A DNA stretch of 51,592 nucleotides. It comes from Bacteroidales bacterium. Its GTDB lineage: Bacteria; Bacteroidota; Bacteroidia; Bacteroidales; WCHB1-69. The translations under genes were made by a program, and so were the position numbers. The stretch spans positions 1 to 51,592 of the forward strand of contig DUOL01000037.1 of the NCBI GenBank assembly GCA_012838875.1, given 5' to 3'. Shown one piece after another: positions 8,249 to 16,579 of this stretch; position 1 is the first letter of the stretch, and each line of letters opens with the position of its first letter. A model generated the notes under the pieces. It was given only the letters and a program-made list of their open reading frames with translations, had not been told where the DNA came from and did no database searches.

Positions 8249-9367
8249 ATGAAATTTAAGTTCTTCAAAAAGCGAACACCAAAAGAGTACCAAGCCGTTT
8301 CCTTAAGCTCTTTAACATGGAAGAAGTTTAAAAAAGAGAGTCAAGGAATGGTTTCAATAATTTATATTGGAATCGTTATTGTTATTGCTATCTTGGGTTA
8401 TCTCATAACTCCTGATGATTCGCCTTACTGTAATCGTCAACAGTTAGAAATTGCCTTACGAAAGCCGGGATTTAAAGTTGAAATGTTACAGAAAAAGCAG
8501 GATCGTGAAATAAAGAAAGAGAATTTCTTACGCAGAATGTTATTTGGGCAACCTCCGCTATATCAATTAGTTCCAATTGAGAAATGGCATCAAAGGGGCG
8601 ATTCTCTTTATGTTTTGCTGTTTGAACAGAGTGACATGGAGGATTATATTGCTTACTCTTTAACGGATTTAAAGAGTGTTGAACCCGTAAAAACGTATCA
8701 TTTTCCTTTAGGCACTGACCGGTACGGGCGAGATGTTTTGAGTCAACTCATGATGGGGAGTCGTGTTAGTATATCGGTAGGTTTTATTTCCGTATTTATT
8801 GCGTTAGTAATTGGCATTTTAGTTGGCTCAATAGCAGGCTTTTATCGAGGGAAGGTTGATGATATTTTACTTTATTTAATCAACGTTGTTTGGTCTATTC
8901 CTACTTTATTATTGGTAATTGCGATAAGTTTTGCTTTAGGTAAGGGTTTTTGGCAGATTTTCATAGCGATTGGTTTGACGATGTGGGTAGATGTAGCGAG
9001 GGTTGTGCGTGGGCAGACCATCAGTTTACGTGAGAAAGATTTTATCGAAGCGGGGAAAGCGTTGGGTTTTAACAACTTTCATCTCATTTTTAAACATATT
9101 TTACCCAACTTATGGGGTACTATTGTCGTTATTGCCGCTTCAAATTTTTCTTCTGCGATATTAATGGAAGCGGGGTTAAGTTTCTTGGGCATCGGCGTTC
9201 AACCTCCCATGCCTTCTTGGGGGACAATGATAAAAGAAAACTATGCTTACATTGTTTTAGACAATGCTTATTTGGCTATCATTCCGGGGCTCGCAATTAT
9301 GTCGTTAGTATTAGCTTTCATGCTCATGGGCAGTGCCTTACGAAATGCGATGGACGTAAAAAGCTAA
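8249..9367 (+). CDS. OppC/DppC-type ABC transporter permease
   Basis: The 372-residue inner-membrane permease belongs to the peptide/nickel (Opp/Dpp) family. A first membrane segment lies at about residues 33-52 (VSIIYIGIVIVIAILGYL). Next comes a periplasmic stretch of about 100 residues, longer than in typical 280-300-residue OppC. After FPLGTDRYGRDVLSQLMMG, the family's entry to the permease domain, five membrane segments follow. The coupling EAA loop is E267-A-G-K-ALGF...HILPN, which contacts the ATPase. No OppA, OppB, OppD or OppF gene adjoins it. It is preceded by a peptidase lipoprotein and a TPR lipoprotein. The end overlaps the convergent ribBA gene by 4 bp. Confidence 0.9.
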   Translation: MKFKFFKKRTPKEYQAVSLSSLTWKKFKKESQGMVSIIYIGIVIVIAILGYLITPDDSPYCNRQQLEIALRKPGFKVEMLQKKQDREIKKENFLRRMLFGQPPLYQLVPIEKWHQRGDSLYVLLFEQSDMEDYIAYSLTDLKSVEPVKTYHFPLGTDRYGRDVLSQLMMGSRVSISVGFISVFIALVIGILVGSIAGFYRGKVDDILLYLINVVWSIPTLLLVIAISFALGKGFWQIFIAIGLTMWVDVARVVRGQTISLREKDFIEAGKALGFNNFHLIFKHILPNLWGTIVVIAASNFSSAILMEAGLSFLGIGVQPPMPSWGTMIKENYAYIVLDNAYLAIIPGLAIMSLVLAFMLMGSALRNAMDVKS

Positions 9368-10572
9368 AACTTAAGATTATGCCCCATTTTATCCTGTTTT
9401 GTCTTTAGATATTTTTCATTTATCTTATTAGGTTCTATGATGATAGGAACCGTTTCGACAATTTGAATACCGTGCCCAAGCAATCCGGCACGTTTAGTCG
9501 GATTATTAGTGATAAGTCTTATTTTCACTGCCTTAAGTTCACGTAAAATTTGTGCTCCGATACCATAGTCTCGTTCATCGGCACGAAATCCCAGCTCTAT
9601 ATTTGCTTCCACGGTATCGCGTCCTAATTCTTGTAAGTGATAGGCTTTCAATTTATTGATAAGTCCGATTCCTCTACCCTCTTGATTCATATACAAGACT
9701 ATACCTTTTCCTTCTTTTTCGACCATTTGCATAGATTTATGGAGTTGTGAACCGCAATCGCACTTACACGAGCCAAAAATGTCGCCGGTAACACATGAAG
9801 AGTGCACACGTACGAGAACGCTATCTCCTTTTTTCCATTCTCCCTTCGTCAGTGCGAGGTGTGTTTCATTTGTATTTAATTGTGTAAAGGCGGTAAGGTC
9901 AAATTCGCCCCACTCTGTGGGTAACTTAACTGTTTGCTCCTTTTTAATAAGTGTTTCCGTACGAATACGATAAGCTATTAAATCTTGAATTGAGATTAAT
10001 TTAATATTATGTTCTTGAGCAAATTGGTACAATTGAGGCAATCTTGCCATGGTCCCGTCCGGATTAATAATTTCAATCAGCGCACCTACGGGAGAAAGTC
10101 CGCTTAACTTAGCCAAATCGACTGTTGCCTCCGTATGTCCGGCACGCACCAAGACGCCTCCATTTCTGGCACATAAGGGATTAATATGTCCGGGGCGTCC
10201 CAAGTCTTCGGGTTTTGTATTTTTATCGGCGAGGGCGGCAATAGTAGCGGCTCGGTCATGCATTGAAACTCCGGTAGTACAACCGTGTCCTAGAAGGTCT
10301 ACGGTAACTGTGAACGGAGTGCCGTGAAGAGAGGTATTATTGGGAACTTGCATCTCCAATTTCAGTTCATAACAACGTGCCGTTGACATAGGCACGCACA
10401 GGACGCCGCGCCCGTGCGTAAGCATAAAATTAACTTTTTCCGGAGTAATTTTCTCGGCGGCGATTATAAAATCGCCTTCATTTTCACGATCTTCATCATC
10501 AACAACGATAAGGAATTTTCCCTCTTTAAAATCTTCTATCGCCTCCTCAATTGAATTAAATTTAACTCCCAT
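9364..10572 (-). CDS. ribBA: Bifunctional riboflavin synthesis protein RibBA
   Basis: RibBA catalyses two early steps of riboflavin synthesis: ribulose 5-phosphate to 3,4-dihydroxy-2-butanone 4-phosphate (RibB, N-terminal half) and GTP ring opening (GTP cyclohydrolase II, C-terminal half). The 402-residue product shows DDEDRENEGDF at about 25-35 and THGRGVLCVPM in the RibB half. In the RibA half it shows the zinc-binding FGSCKCDCGSQL and NQEGRGIGL. Both halves look complete. Its ATG overlaps the stop codon of the upstream DUF5689 gene by one base (TAATG), so it is probably translationally coupled to the TonB/DUF5689 operon. No FMN riboswitch is visible in front of the gene. Confidence 0.97.
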   Translation of the reverse strand: MGVKFNSIEEAIEDFKEGKFLIVVDDEDRENEGDFIIAAEKITPEKVNFMLTHGRGVLCVPMSTARCYELKLEMQVPNNTSLHGTPFTVTVDLLGHGCTTGVSMHDRAATIAALADKNTKPEDLGRPGHINPLCARNGGVLVRAGHTEATVDLAKLSGLSPVGALIEIINPDGTMARLPQLYQFAQEHNIKLISIQDLIAYRIRTETLIKKEQTVKLPTEWGEFDLTAFTQLNTNETHLALTKGEWKKGDSVLVRVHSSCVTGDIFGSCKCDCGSQLHKSMQMVEKEGKGIVLYMNQEGRGIGLINKLKAYHLQELGRDTVEANIELGFRADERDYGIGAQILRELKAVKIRLITNNPTKRAGLLGHGIQIVETVPIIIEPNKINEKYLKTKQDKMGHNLKF

Positions 10573-11447
10573 TACTTTATGAAATCTTCTTTAACTCTTA
10601 ATTGTAATTGATACGTATCACCATATTTAGATAAAATTCCTCTAACCGTACAAGGTGTTTCGGGGATTTTCATTCCTCTAAATGTTGCATAATTACTTGT
10701 ACGAACGATTATTTTACTTACGGGGATATCAGGTATTCCTTCAGTACCTGCAATCCATGCAATACGATGTTCTGTCGTAGCGATATCGCCGGATAGCGGT
10801 TTCCCGAAAGAAGCCTCATTAAAAATGCAATTCTGAATCTCTACTAAACGACAAACCATAGGATCGTCAGCCATATCGACGTAAGCTTCAACTATATAAA
10901 TATTATTCCTATCAATTGTATATACAGAAGCATTTTCAACTTTTGGGAGCCCATCTTTAAAGATGTAGTCATCGACAAAATTGGCATTTATTTGTCCCAC
11001 AGCATCTTGGTAAATCCAGCCCATTCTGTAGTAACCTTTGATTTCGCCGCTTATTTTCTTTCCGTACATATCTACACAAAGCCCATTACATTTAATGTAT
11101 ACCACTTGTCCCACTTGATATTCGGGATACATACCCGTTTTATTAATTTCTATTTCAATAGCTCCCGTTGAATCTTGAACGACCAAAGATTTGTAAAAAT
11201 TCCCTCCTTCGTCCGAGCTTACAACAACAGCCCTAACAATAAAATCAGGATCTGATTTCCGGGCAATGGAATCTACATGGGCAGTTCCGGTATTATCGTA
11301 TTGTGCTTTAATATCGGCTATTGTACGGTTAGCTGCCGGTCCGGTATATTTTGGAATTTCAAATTTAGGCTCTTCATACTTTTTATCACAAGCTGAAAAA
11401 GCAACTATTAGCCCTAATAAAAACAAAACAACTATATTTTTTCTCAT
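10572..11447 (-). CDS. DUF5689-domain lipoprotein, first of two
   Basis: The 291-residue product has a lipoprotein signal ending FSAC (C20), so it is an envelope lipoprotein. The body matches DUF5689: the block VVVSSDEGGNFYKSLVVQD at about residues 74-92, then IEIEI and YPEYQVGQVVYIKCNGL. The equivalent blocks (VVSSDEQGNFYKTLVIQD, YPIGQQVFVKCQGL) occur in the neighbouring paralogue at 11472-12722. The domain's function is not established; it is typical of Bacteroidota surface lipoproteins encoded beside TonB receptors. The gene lies 24 bp after the paralogue and overlaps ribBA by one base. Confidence 0.9.
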   Translation of the reverse strand: MRKNIVVLFLLGLIVAFSACDKKYEEPKFEIPKYTGPAANRTIADIKAQYDNTGTAHVDSIARKSDPDFIVRAVVVSSDEGGNFYKSLVVQDSTGAIEIEINKTGMYPEYQVGQVVYIKCNGLCVDMYGKKISGEIKGYYRMGWIYQDAVGQINANFVDDYIFKDGLPKVENASVYTIDRNNIYIVEAYVDMADDPMVCRLVEIQNCIFNEASFGKPLSGDIATTEHRIAWIAGTEGIPDIPVSKIIVRTSNYATFRGMKIPETPCTVRGILSKYGDTYQLQLRVKEDFIK

Positions 11448-11471
11448 TTTTTTGATTTTTCTATATTATTA

Positions 11472-12722
11472 TTAATATTGTTCAAGTCCTATTATTTTCA
11501 CTGCTCTGACATATACTTTTGCATCAGAACCACTATATCTCAAGGCGACAGCTTTCGCAGAAGTCGGGAGTGTAAGATTAACATAATCCCATACTTCACT
11601 ATTATAAGCCGGTAGAATCATTTCCGTCCAATTATTTATCTGAAATGGGTCATTGGGATTATAATTCACTGTTGAATAGTAAAGAGAAAAGTGCGTATCT
11701 GACAGCGGCAGTATCATTCTTTCCAATTCGATATAGGGGTTTGAACAAGTTGATAAATCCAAATTTGGAGAAATAAGCCAAGAATCACTCTCTTCGTTAT
11801 TTCCTATTATTTGGAATGACTTTTGACTTTTCATTACTGACCATTCAACCCCATTGGCATTTCTTTTAACTTGGCGCCAGCCAAACATCGGTTCTTCAAG
11901 GTGTTCCTCTAAATCGTAAATCGTTTTAGCAATTTTAAAATCAATATCTTTAATTGAACGAAGGACGATTTGATAATCGTTATTAAATTTAGTAAGGATG
12001 CCACGAACCGTACCTTTTCCCGGAGGGGTTAGTGCGAGGGCAATTTGAGGTTTAACGTATTTACTTGTATTAACGACTAATTTCTTTCCGCCAATAGAGA
12101 GAGAAAGTTCACGTGAAGTATAGGCAATAGCGGCATAAGGGTCTACAAAAGGAACTCCGACTACTTTGAAAGAGACATCCGGAATTTCAATATACATATT
12201 CAAATGATCTAATAAATCGGCTTCCGTAGTAGTTGCCGTAATAGTAAACGGAGCAGGTTCTTTTTTCACGAGTCCGTGTCTATAAATATGATTAAACTCT
12301 AATTTGGAAGGGATATCTGCTAATCGGGTGGGATCATCCGGGTTGAGAGTACCTACTTGAGGAAGACCACCATATTGACCAAGTCGTAAACCTTGACATT
12401 TTACAAAAACTTGCTGTCCTATCGGATATCTATTAAAAAGAGATGTATTAGCAATTTTTATTTGTATTCCTCCTGTCTCATCTTGAATAACTAATGTTTT
12501 ATAAAAATTCCCTTGCTCATCGCTACTAACTACGATTCCTGTAATAGTACTATCCGGAAGCTGTCCCTCGCCATACTCCAACAGTTCACGAATAGTCCAA
12601 TTTGCCTCTCCGTCATAGGTTATATAAGGAGCTATTGCCACCTCTTTATCACAAGAAAAAAGAAATAGAGACAATATGGCAAAAAGTATTAAATTTTTAA
12701 TATTTCTCGTTATTTTATTCAT
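11472..12722 (-). CDS. DUF5689-domain lipoprotein with extra C-terminal domain
   Basis: The start is placed at ATG 12722, two codons after an alternative ATG at 12728, because the lipoprotein signal (LFLFSC, C24) follows at normal distance. The product is 416 residues. The first about 260 residues repeat the DUF5689 pattern of the downstream gene. The last about 150 residues form an additional domain with GWRQVKRNANGVEWSV, SDSWLISPNLDLS and a final beta-rich stretch, typical of choice-of-anchor/jelly-roll adhesion modules. It follows the TonB receptor gene by 49 bp and is probably its surface partner lipoprotein. Ligand unknown. Confidence 0.9.
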   Translation of the reverse strand: MNKITRNIKNLILFAILSLFLFSCDKEVAIAPYITYDGEANWTIRELLEYGEGQLPDSTITGIVVSSDEQGNFYKTLVIQDETGGIQIKIANTSLFNRYPIGQQVFVKCQGLRLGQYGGLPQVGTLNPDDPTRLADIPSKLEFNHIYRHGLVKKEPAPFTITATTTEADLLDHLNMYIEIPDVSFKVVGVPFVDPYAAIAYTSRELSLSIGGKKLVVNTSKYVKPQIALALTPPGKGTVRGILTKFNNDYQIVLRSIKDIDFKIAKTIYDLEEHLEEPMFGWRQVKRNANGVEWSVMKSQKSFQIIGNNEESDSWLISPNLDLSTCSNPYIELERMILPLSDTHFSLYYSTVNYNPNDPFQINNWTEMILPAYNSEVWDYVNLTLPTSAKAVALRYSGSDAKVYVRAVKIIGLEQY

Positions 12723-12771
12723 GGTCATTAATATTTATGTATCATTATTTAATTAAAAGAGTTAGTGCTAA

Positions 12772-15270
12772 CTAAAAAGTTATATTAAATCCTGCATAAA
12801 AAGTTGTACCGAAGGCATAATAATATTTTATAGGATATTTGTTAACATCGTTCTTTTTATAATCAAAACGATACTGTTCCCATGCCGTAGTTACTAAATT
12901 CTTATTATTCAAAATATTTGTAGCACTTAAATTGAATCCTATGATATATTTTTTAACTCTCCAAGATTTACTAAGCGAAGCATCGACCGTAAATTGTCTT
13001 TTTAAGCGTGTTTGGTCAATAATACTATGAAACAGTTCCGAATTTTCGTCCAGTGTACCTCTGGCAGCTGTTGTTCGTCTTTCCGGGTTCATATCTGCAT
13101 ACATTCTATCGAAATAGTTCACATTAATCCCTGCCCACCAATAATCATAGTTATATTTTATACCGACACTTCCTGCAACTTGTGGTCCGGCAGCAACATG
13201 ATAATTTTTAAAATAGACAGTATGCGAAGCCGATATCTCATCACCGATAAGCATAGCGTAACCATTATCTGCAATGATTGTTACTTCCGGATTATTAGTA
13301 TATGTATAATCTCCGATATTAGCCGCTCCTACCAACGAAAATCTATTTCCTAATTTCAAATCAAAACCGAGTTCGATACCCATATAACGTTGGTCGATAC
13401 CTGTCATTGAATAATTTACTAAAGCTCCATACTCGTCGTGATAAAAAGTGGTCAACTTGGAAATATCGTAAAATTGCGTATAATATCCTGTCAATCGCAT
13501 TTTAAAGATAGGATAGGTTACCAAGTAAGAAAAGTCAGCAGAAAAATATTTTTCATTATTCAAATTATCAACGTATTTATTGTGCGTTCTAGGAGATAGA
13601 AAGACATTATTAATTGTAGGTGCTGCACTAATCGCCGAACCATTCAAGATTAAATAATTTCTTCCGTTAATTTTGTAAGTAAGACCTGCCTTTACGCCGA
13701 AATTAAGAAAACTTTTTATTTCCGAATTTCCTTTAGAGTTATCCGGGAAAAGACCATTTCTCATTAGCCCTTCACGCCAATATTGTGATGAACCTACGTC
13801 AGCACCGAGGTGGAAGTCAATAAACGGGAAAGAAAATTTTGCTATTGCCCAAACTTTTTCATTGAAAATATTGAATCTATAGTCATAACCGTATTTATCT
13901 CCGACCTTTAAAACGCTATCTTTATTATCTAAGTCATTATAAAGCACATCAGGATTTTCCGGTGAATCTCCTTCTGCATATTTATTATAATCCGTCCAAA
14001 ATAAGCCTCCTAACATATCGGAAATTTGTTGATAATTACGTTGACTATAGCCTCTAACATCGAGACCGGCACTCAGTTTAAGGTAAGGAGCGAGTTGAGC
14101 AACAATATGAGATGCCCCTGCTAATTGAAAATGGTCACTCACATAATCTTTTAAAATATACTGAGCTCTTTTATTAATAGCCGCATTATATTGGTTAATT
14201 TCATACATATTATCCCAATCAATTTGTCGAACATTAATATTGTTTTTCCATTCTTCTTCTATCATTGCTCTCATGAGAGGATCTTCTTGATAACTTGGCA
14301 GGTAGCGATAATAATCGGGACGTGGATCCGAAACGGAGTACCAATCAAGCGAACCGCTTTTCGCTTTTCCAAATGTAGAACCGAGCGTTGAAGTAATTTG
14401 ATAATTTTTATTTTCCGGTTTAAAGAAATGAGTTAACAAAATAACCGGTTCATGAGTTTTCTTAACTTTTGCCGCTCTGGGCTTCCCGCTTTGTAATCCC
14501 CAATTAGGATTATAATAATGCGTCCCCAATAATTGATATATTTCATTTACGGCATTTCCCTGCGTTGCTCTATCGGTATAAGCACCAAACACCGTTAAAC
14601 CCAATGAATGAGCAGCATTGAACTTCTTTTCCGCTGATAAAAAATAACTCAATCCATTATAATAGGTGCCGTCAACATAAGAGAGAGCATTGCCAAAACG
14701 TGTTGACAGCGATGCGGTAAAAGCCCAATTATTTTTCATCAATCCGGTTGAGCCGGTAACCATTAAACGATTATTATAACTTCTGTTTGAGAGTGAATAA
14801 GTAGCTCGAATTTGTTGACGGTAGGTAGATGCTCGCAGCGTATAGTTTGCTGTCCCTCCGATACTTCCGAAAGTAAAAGTTGCCGGATTATTATTTAAAA
14901 CATTATCCGGATAACGAATAACGTGATTAAGTCCGCCCCATTGAGAATACGAAGCACGTCCGGTAATCGGATTCGTTAACATTAGACCGTTCATGCAAAT
15001 TGTTTGATATTTTGAATCCAACCCGCGAGAACGGAACCAGGCAATGCTTAGGTTATATCCCGTATTGGCAACAAAAACATCAGCCGATGAATGAAGTAAA
15101 CCCGGTATGTAGGCTGCCCCTCCCGTCTCCTCATCAAAAAAACCTTCATTAAAATCATCGCTGGACAACAGCTCTAATTCATTCTGTAGAGCAGTGCTAT
15201 CCGGTTTTTGTGAAAAAACTAAACTTAAAGAAGCAGAAAATAATAAAATCAATATTAGTTCTTTTTTCAT
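12772..15270 (-). CDS. TonB-dependent outer-membrane receptor
   Basis: The 832-residue product has a signal peptide (cleavage near VFSQ, about residue 21). A short plug domain (about 50-150) is followed by a long beta-barrel rich in aromatic alternating strands, and the chain ends in Phe (NITF), the usual outer-membrane signature. Unlike the 1250-residue receptor at 27481 it lacks the N-terminal carboxypeptidase-regulatory domain. It is the first gene of an apparent operon with two DUF5689 lipoproteins and ribBA, behind a good promoter at 15304-15333. The substrate cannot be read from the sequence. The lipoproteins probably form an outer lid or binding partner, as in other Bacteroidota receptor/lipoprotein pairs. 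Confidence 0.92.
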   Translation of the reverse strand: MKKELILILLFSASLSLVFSQKPDSTALQNELELLSSDDFNEGFFDEETGGAAYIPGLLHSSADVFVANTGYNLSIAWFRSRGLDSKYQTICMNGLMLTNPITGRASYSQWGGLNHVIRYPDNVLNNNPATFTFGSIGGTANYTLRASTYRQQIRATYSLSNRSYNNRLMVTGSTGLMKNNWAFTASLSTRFGNALSYVDGTYYNGLSYFLSAEKKFNAAHSLGLTVFGAYTDRATQGNAVNEIYQLLGTHYYNPNWGLQSGKPRAAKVKKTHEPVILLTHFFKPENKNYQITSTLGSTFGKAKSGSLDWYSVSDPRPDYYRYLPSYQEDPLMRAMIEEEWKNNINVRQIDWDNMYEINQYNAAINKRAQYILKDYVSDHFQLAGASHIVAQLAPYLKLSAGLDVRGYSQRNYQQISDMLGGLFWTDYNKYAEGDSPENPDVLYNDLDNKDSVLKVGDKYGYDYRFNIFNEKVWAIAKFSFPFIDFHLGADVGSSQYWREGLMRNGLFPDNSKGNSEIKSFLNFGVKAGLTYKINGRNYLILNGSAISAAPTINNVFLSPRTHNKYVDNLNNEKYFSADFSYLVTYPIFKMRLTGYYTQFYDISKLTTFYHDEYGALVNYSMTGIDQRYMGIELGFDLKLGNRFSLVGAANIGDYTYTNNPEVTIIADNGYAMLIGDEISASHTVYFKNYHVAAGPQVAGSVGIKYNYDYWWAGINVNYFDRMYADMNPERRTTAARGTLDENSELFHSIIDQTRLKRQFTVDASLSKSWRVKKYIIGFNLSATNILNNKNLVTTAWEQYRFDYKKNDVNKYPIKYYYAFGTTFYAGFNITF

Positions 15271-15303
15271 TACAAGATATTTTTATTCATAAAATTAATG
15301 TTG

Positions 15304-15333
15304 CAAAAGTAATAAAAATAACAGTTATCACAA
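15304..15333 (-). promoter_or_regulatory. Promoter of the TonB receptor-DUF5689-ribBA operon
   Basis: On the minus strand, TTG (15333-15331), a 19-bp spacer and TACTTTTG (15311-15304) followed by CA match the Bacteroidota TTG/TAnnTTTG promoter very well. The ATG is at 15270, giving a leader of about 28 nt. Confidence 0.65.
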
Positions 15334-15388
15334 TTTTTCAAGCCCTATTTTTATAATTTTCTGTTGCAAAAGAAGTTATAATTTTTAT

Positions 15389-15396
15389 TATTTTTG
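15389..15396 (+). promoter_or_regulatory. -7 promoter box for the HAD phosphatase gene
   Basis: Plus-strand TATTTTTG followed by CA. A TTG at 15364-15366 sits 22 bp upstream, slightly wide spacing. The predicted start of transcription (about 15402) leaves only about 10 nt before ATG 15412. This argues against the in-frame TTG at 15394, which lies inside the box. Confidence 0.55.
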
Positions 15397-15411
15397 CATA
15401 AAATATACATT

Positions 15412-16284
15412 ATGAGTAATTTAAAGACTATTGTTGCTATTGCTTACGACTTTGACGGCACGTTAGCTCCGGGCTACATGCAAGAGTATGATTTTATTCC
15501 AAATATTAAGATTGCCAATGAAGATTTTTGGGATAAATCGGATAAACAAGCAGCCAAACATGACATGGACGGCGTGCTTTCATACATGCTGTTAATGCTT
15601 AAGAAAGCAAAAGAGAACAACATTTCGATAAAAGAGGAGAATTTTATTAATTACGGTAAAAGCATACAATTTTTTGAGGGTGTTGAAGGTTTTTTTGACA
15701 GAATCAACAAATACGCCGCCACAAAAAACATCTTATTAGAGCACCATATCATCTCCTCGGGGTTAAGAGAATTTGTTAAAGGAACAACTATCGCAAAACA
15801 TTTCAAAAACATCTTTGCATCGGGTTTTACTTACGATGAGCAGGGAGCTGCCTGTTGGCCTGCGCTGGTCGTTAACTACACAAATAAGACTCAATTTCTT
15901 TTTAGAATCAACAAGGGCATTAACAATGCGTATGACAACTCTCTGATTAACAAGAGAATACCTGAAGAGCAAAAGGTTGTACCTTTTGAAAATATTATTT
16001 ACATTGGAGACGGAGAAACTGATGTCCCTGCCATGAAGATGGTCAAGTTGCAAGGTGGAACGGCTATTGCCGTGTACAATCCGCATGTAAAAAAATCCAA
16101 AAATGGAGAATTGACTCCTCGCGAAGTCTGCAAAGGATTGATTGAAAATGATAGAGCCGATTATCTAGCGCCTGCAAATTACTCTGAGAATCAAGAACTT
16201 GACATTATTCTTAAGAAAATCATTGATAAAATCAGTTCTGAAATTGAATTGCAAGAGCTGAAAGAGGCAATTATGAAGAGGTAG
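15412..16284 (+). CDS. HAD-superfamily phosphatase
   Basis: The product from ATG 15412 is 290 residues and cytosolic. Motif I is YDFDGTLAP with nucleophile D13 and acid/base D15. Motif IV is GDGETD with D200 and D204, which bind magnesium in this superfamily. The long insertion between motif I and the core (about residues 25-100, helical, including HDMDGVLSYMLLMLKKA) is a cap domain. The substrate is not evident. A GC-rich structured repeat begins 12 bp after the stop and may act as its 3' end. Confidence 0.88.
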   Translation: MSNLKTIVAIAYDFDGTLAPGYMQEYDFIPNIKIANEDFWDKSDKQAAKHDMDGVLSYMLLMLKKAKENNISIKEENFINYGKSIQFFEGVEGFFDRINKYAATKNILLEHHIISSGLREFVKGTTIAKHFKNIFASGFTYDEQGAACWPALVVNYTNKTQFLFRINKGINNAYDNSLINKRIPEEQKVVPFENIIYIGDGETDVPAMKMVKLQGGTAIAVYNPHVKKSKNGELTPREVCKGLIENDRADYLAPANYSENQELDIILKKIIDKISSEIELQELKEAIMKR

Positions 16285-16296
16285 AAGTTTTCGGTT

Positions 16297-16460
16297 GCGT
16301 GAGGCGCTTAGGTGGAAAGCCCGCAAGGGCGGAAGCCGCTGGGGACGCGGCGGCAAAAAAGCGAGCTTGTAAGCTCTTTTTGCCGCTTTGCGTCCCCACG
16401 GCTTGTGCCCGCGGACTTGTAACCGGGCGCCGACCCCGAGCGAAGCGAGGGGGCACGCCC
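16297..16460 (+). repeat. GC-rich structured repeat, full copy 1 (164 bp)
   Basis: The block begins GCGTGAGGCG and ends GGGGGCACGCCC. Its centre folds into a long hairpin: GGGGACGC (16341-16348) pairs with GCGTCCCC (16389-16396); GCGGCAAAAA pairs with TTTTTGCCGC (16350-16359 with 16377-16386); GAGCTT pairs with AAGCTC (16363-16368 with 16371-16376). AAGCCG/CGGCTT extends the stem outward. The 3' part forms a second hairpin (CCCC/GGGG) with loop GCGAAGC. The same plan and length recur at 32379-32542, and in reverse at 32048-32208. GC content is far above the surrounding genes. An AT-rich tail (TAATTATAA) follows. Short frames within it have no homologous look and are ignored. Confidence 0.9.
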
Positions 16461-16579
16461 TAATTATAAATATGATTATTATAAATTTAAAAATTAGGCT
16501 AAATATCTTGTTGTGTGCCTTAGAATTAATAATAAAATGCCTTTGTGTCTTCGTTAAGAGAGAGAGTCTTTTAATTCCT

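Noticed and set aside
12772..15270. SusC/SusD glycan-uptake pair
   Set aside because: Neither TonB receptor has a SusD-like neighbour; the adjacent lipoproteins are DUF5689 and the other partner is a T9SS protein.
15394..15411. TTG start for the HAD gene six codons upstream of the ATG
   Set aside because: This TTG lies within the -7 promoter box, before the predicted transcript start.
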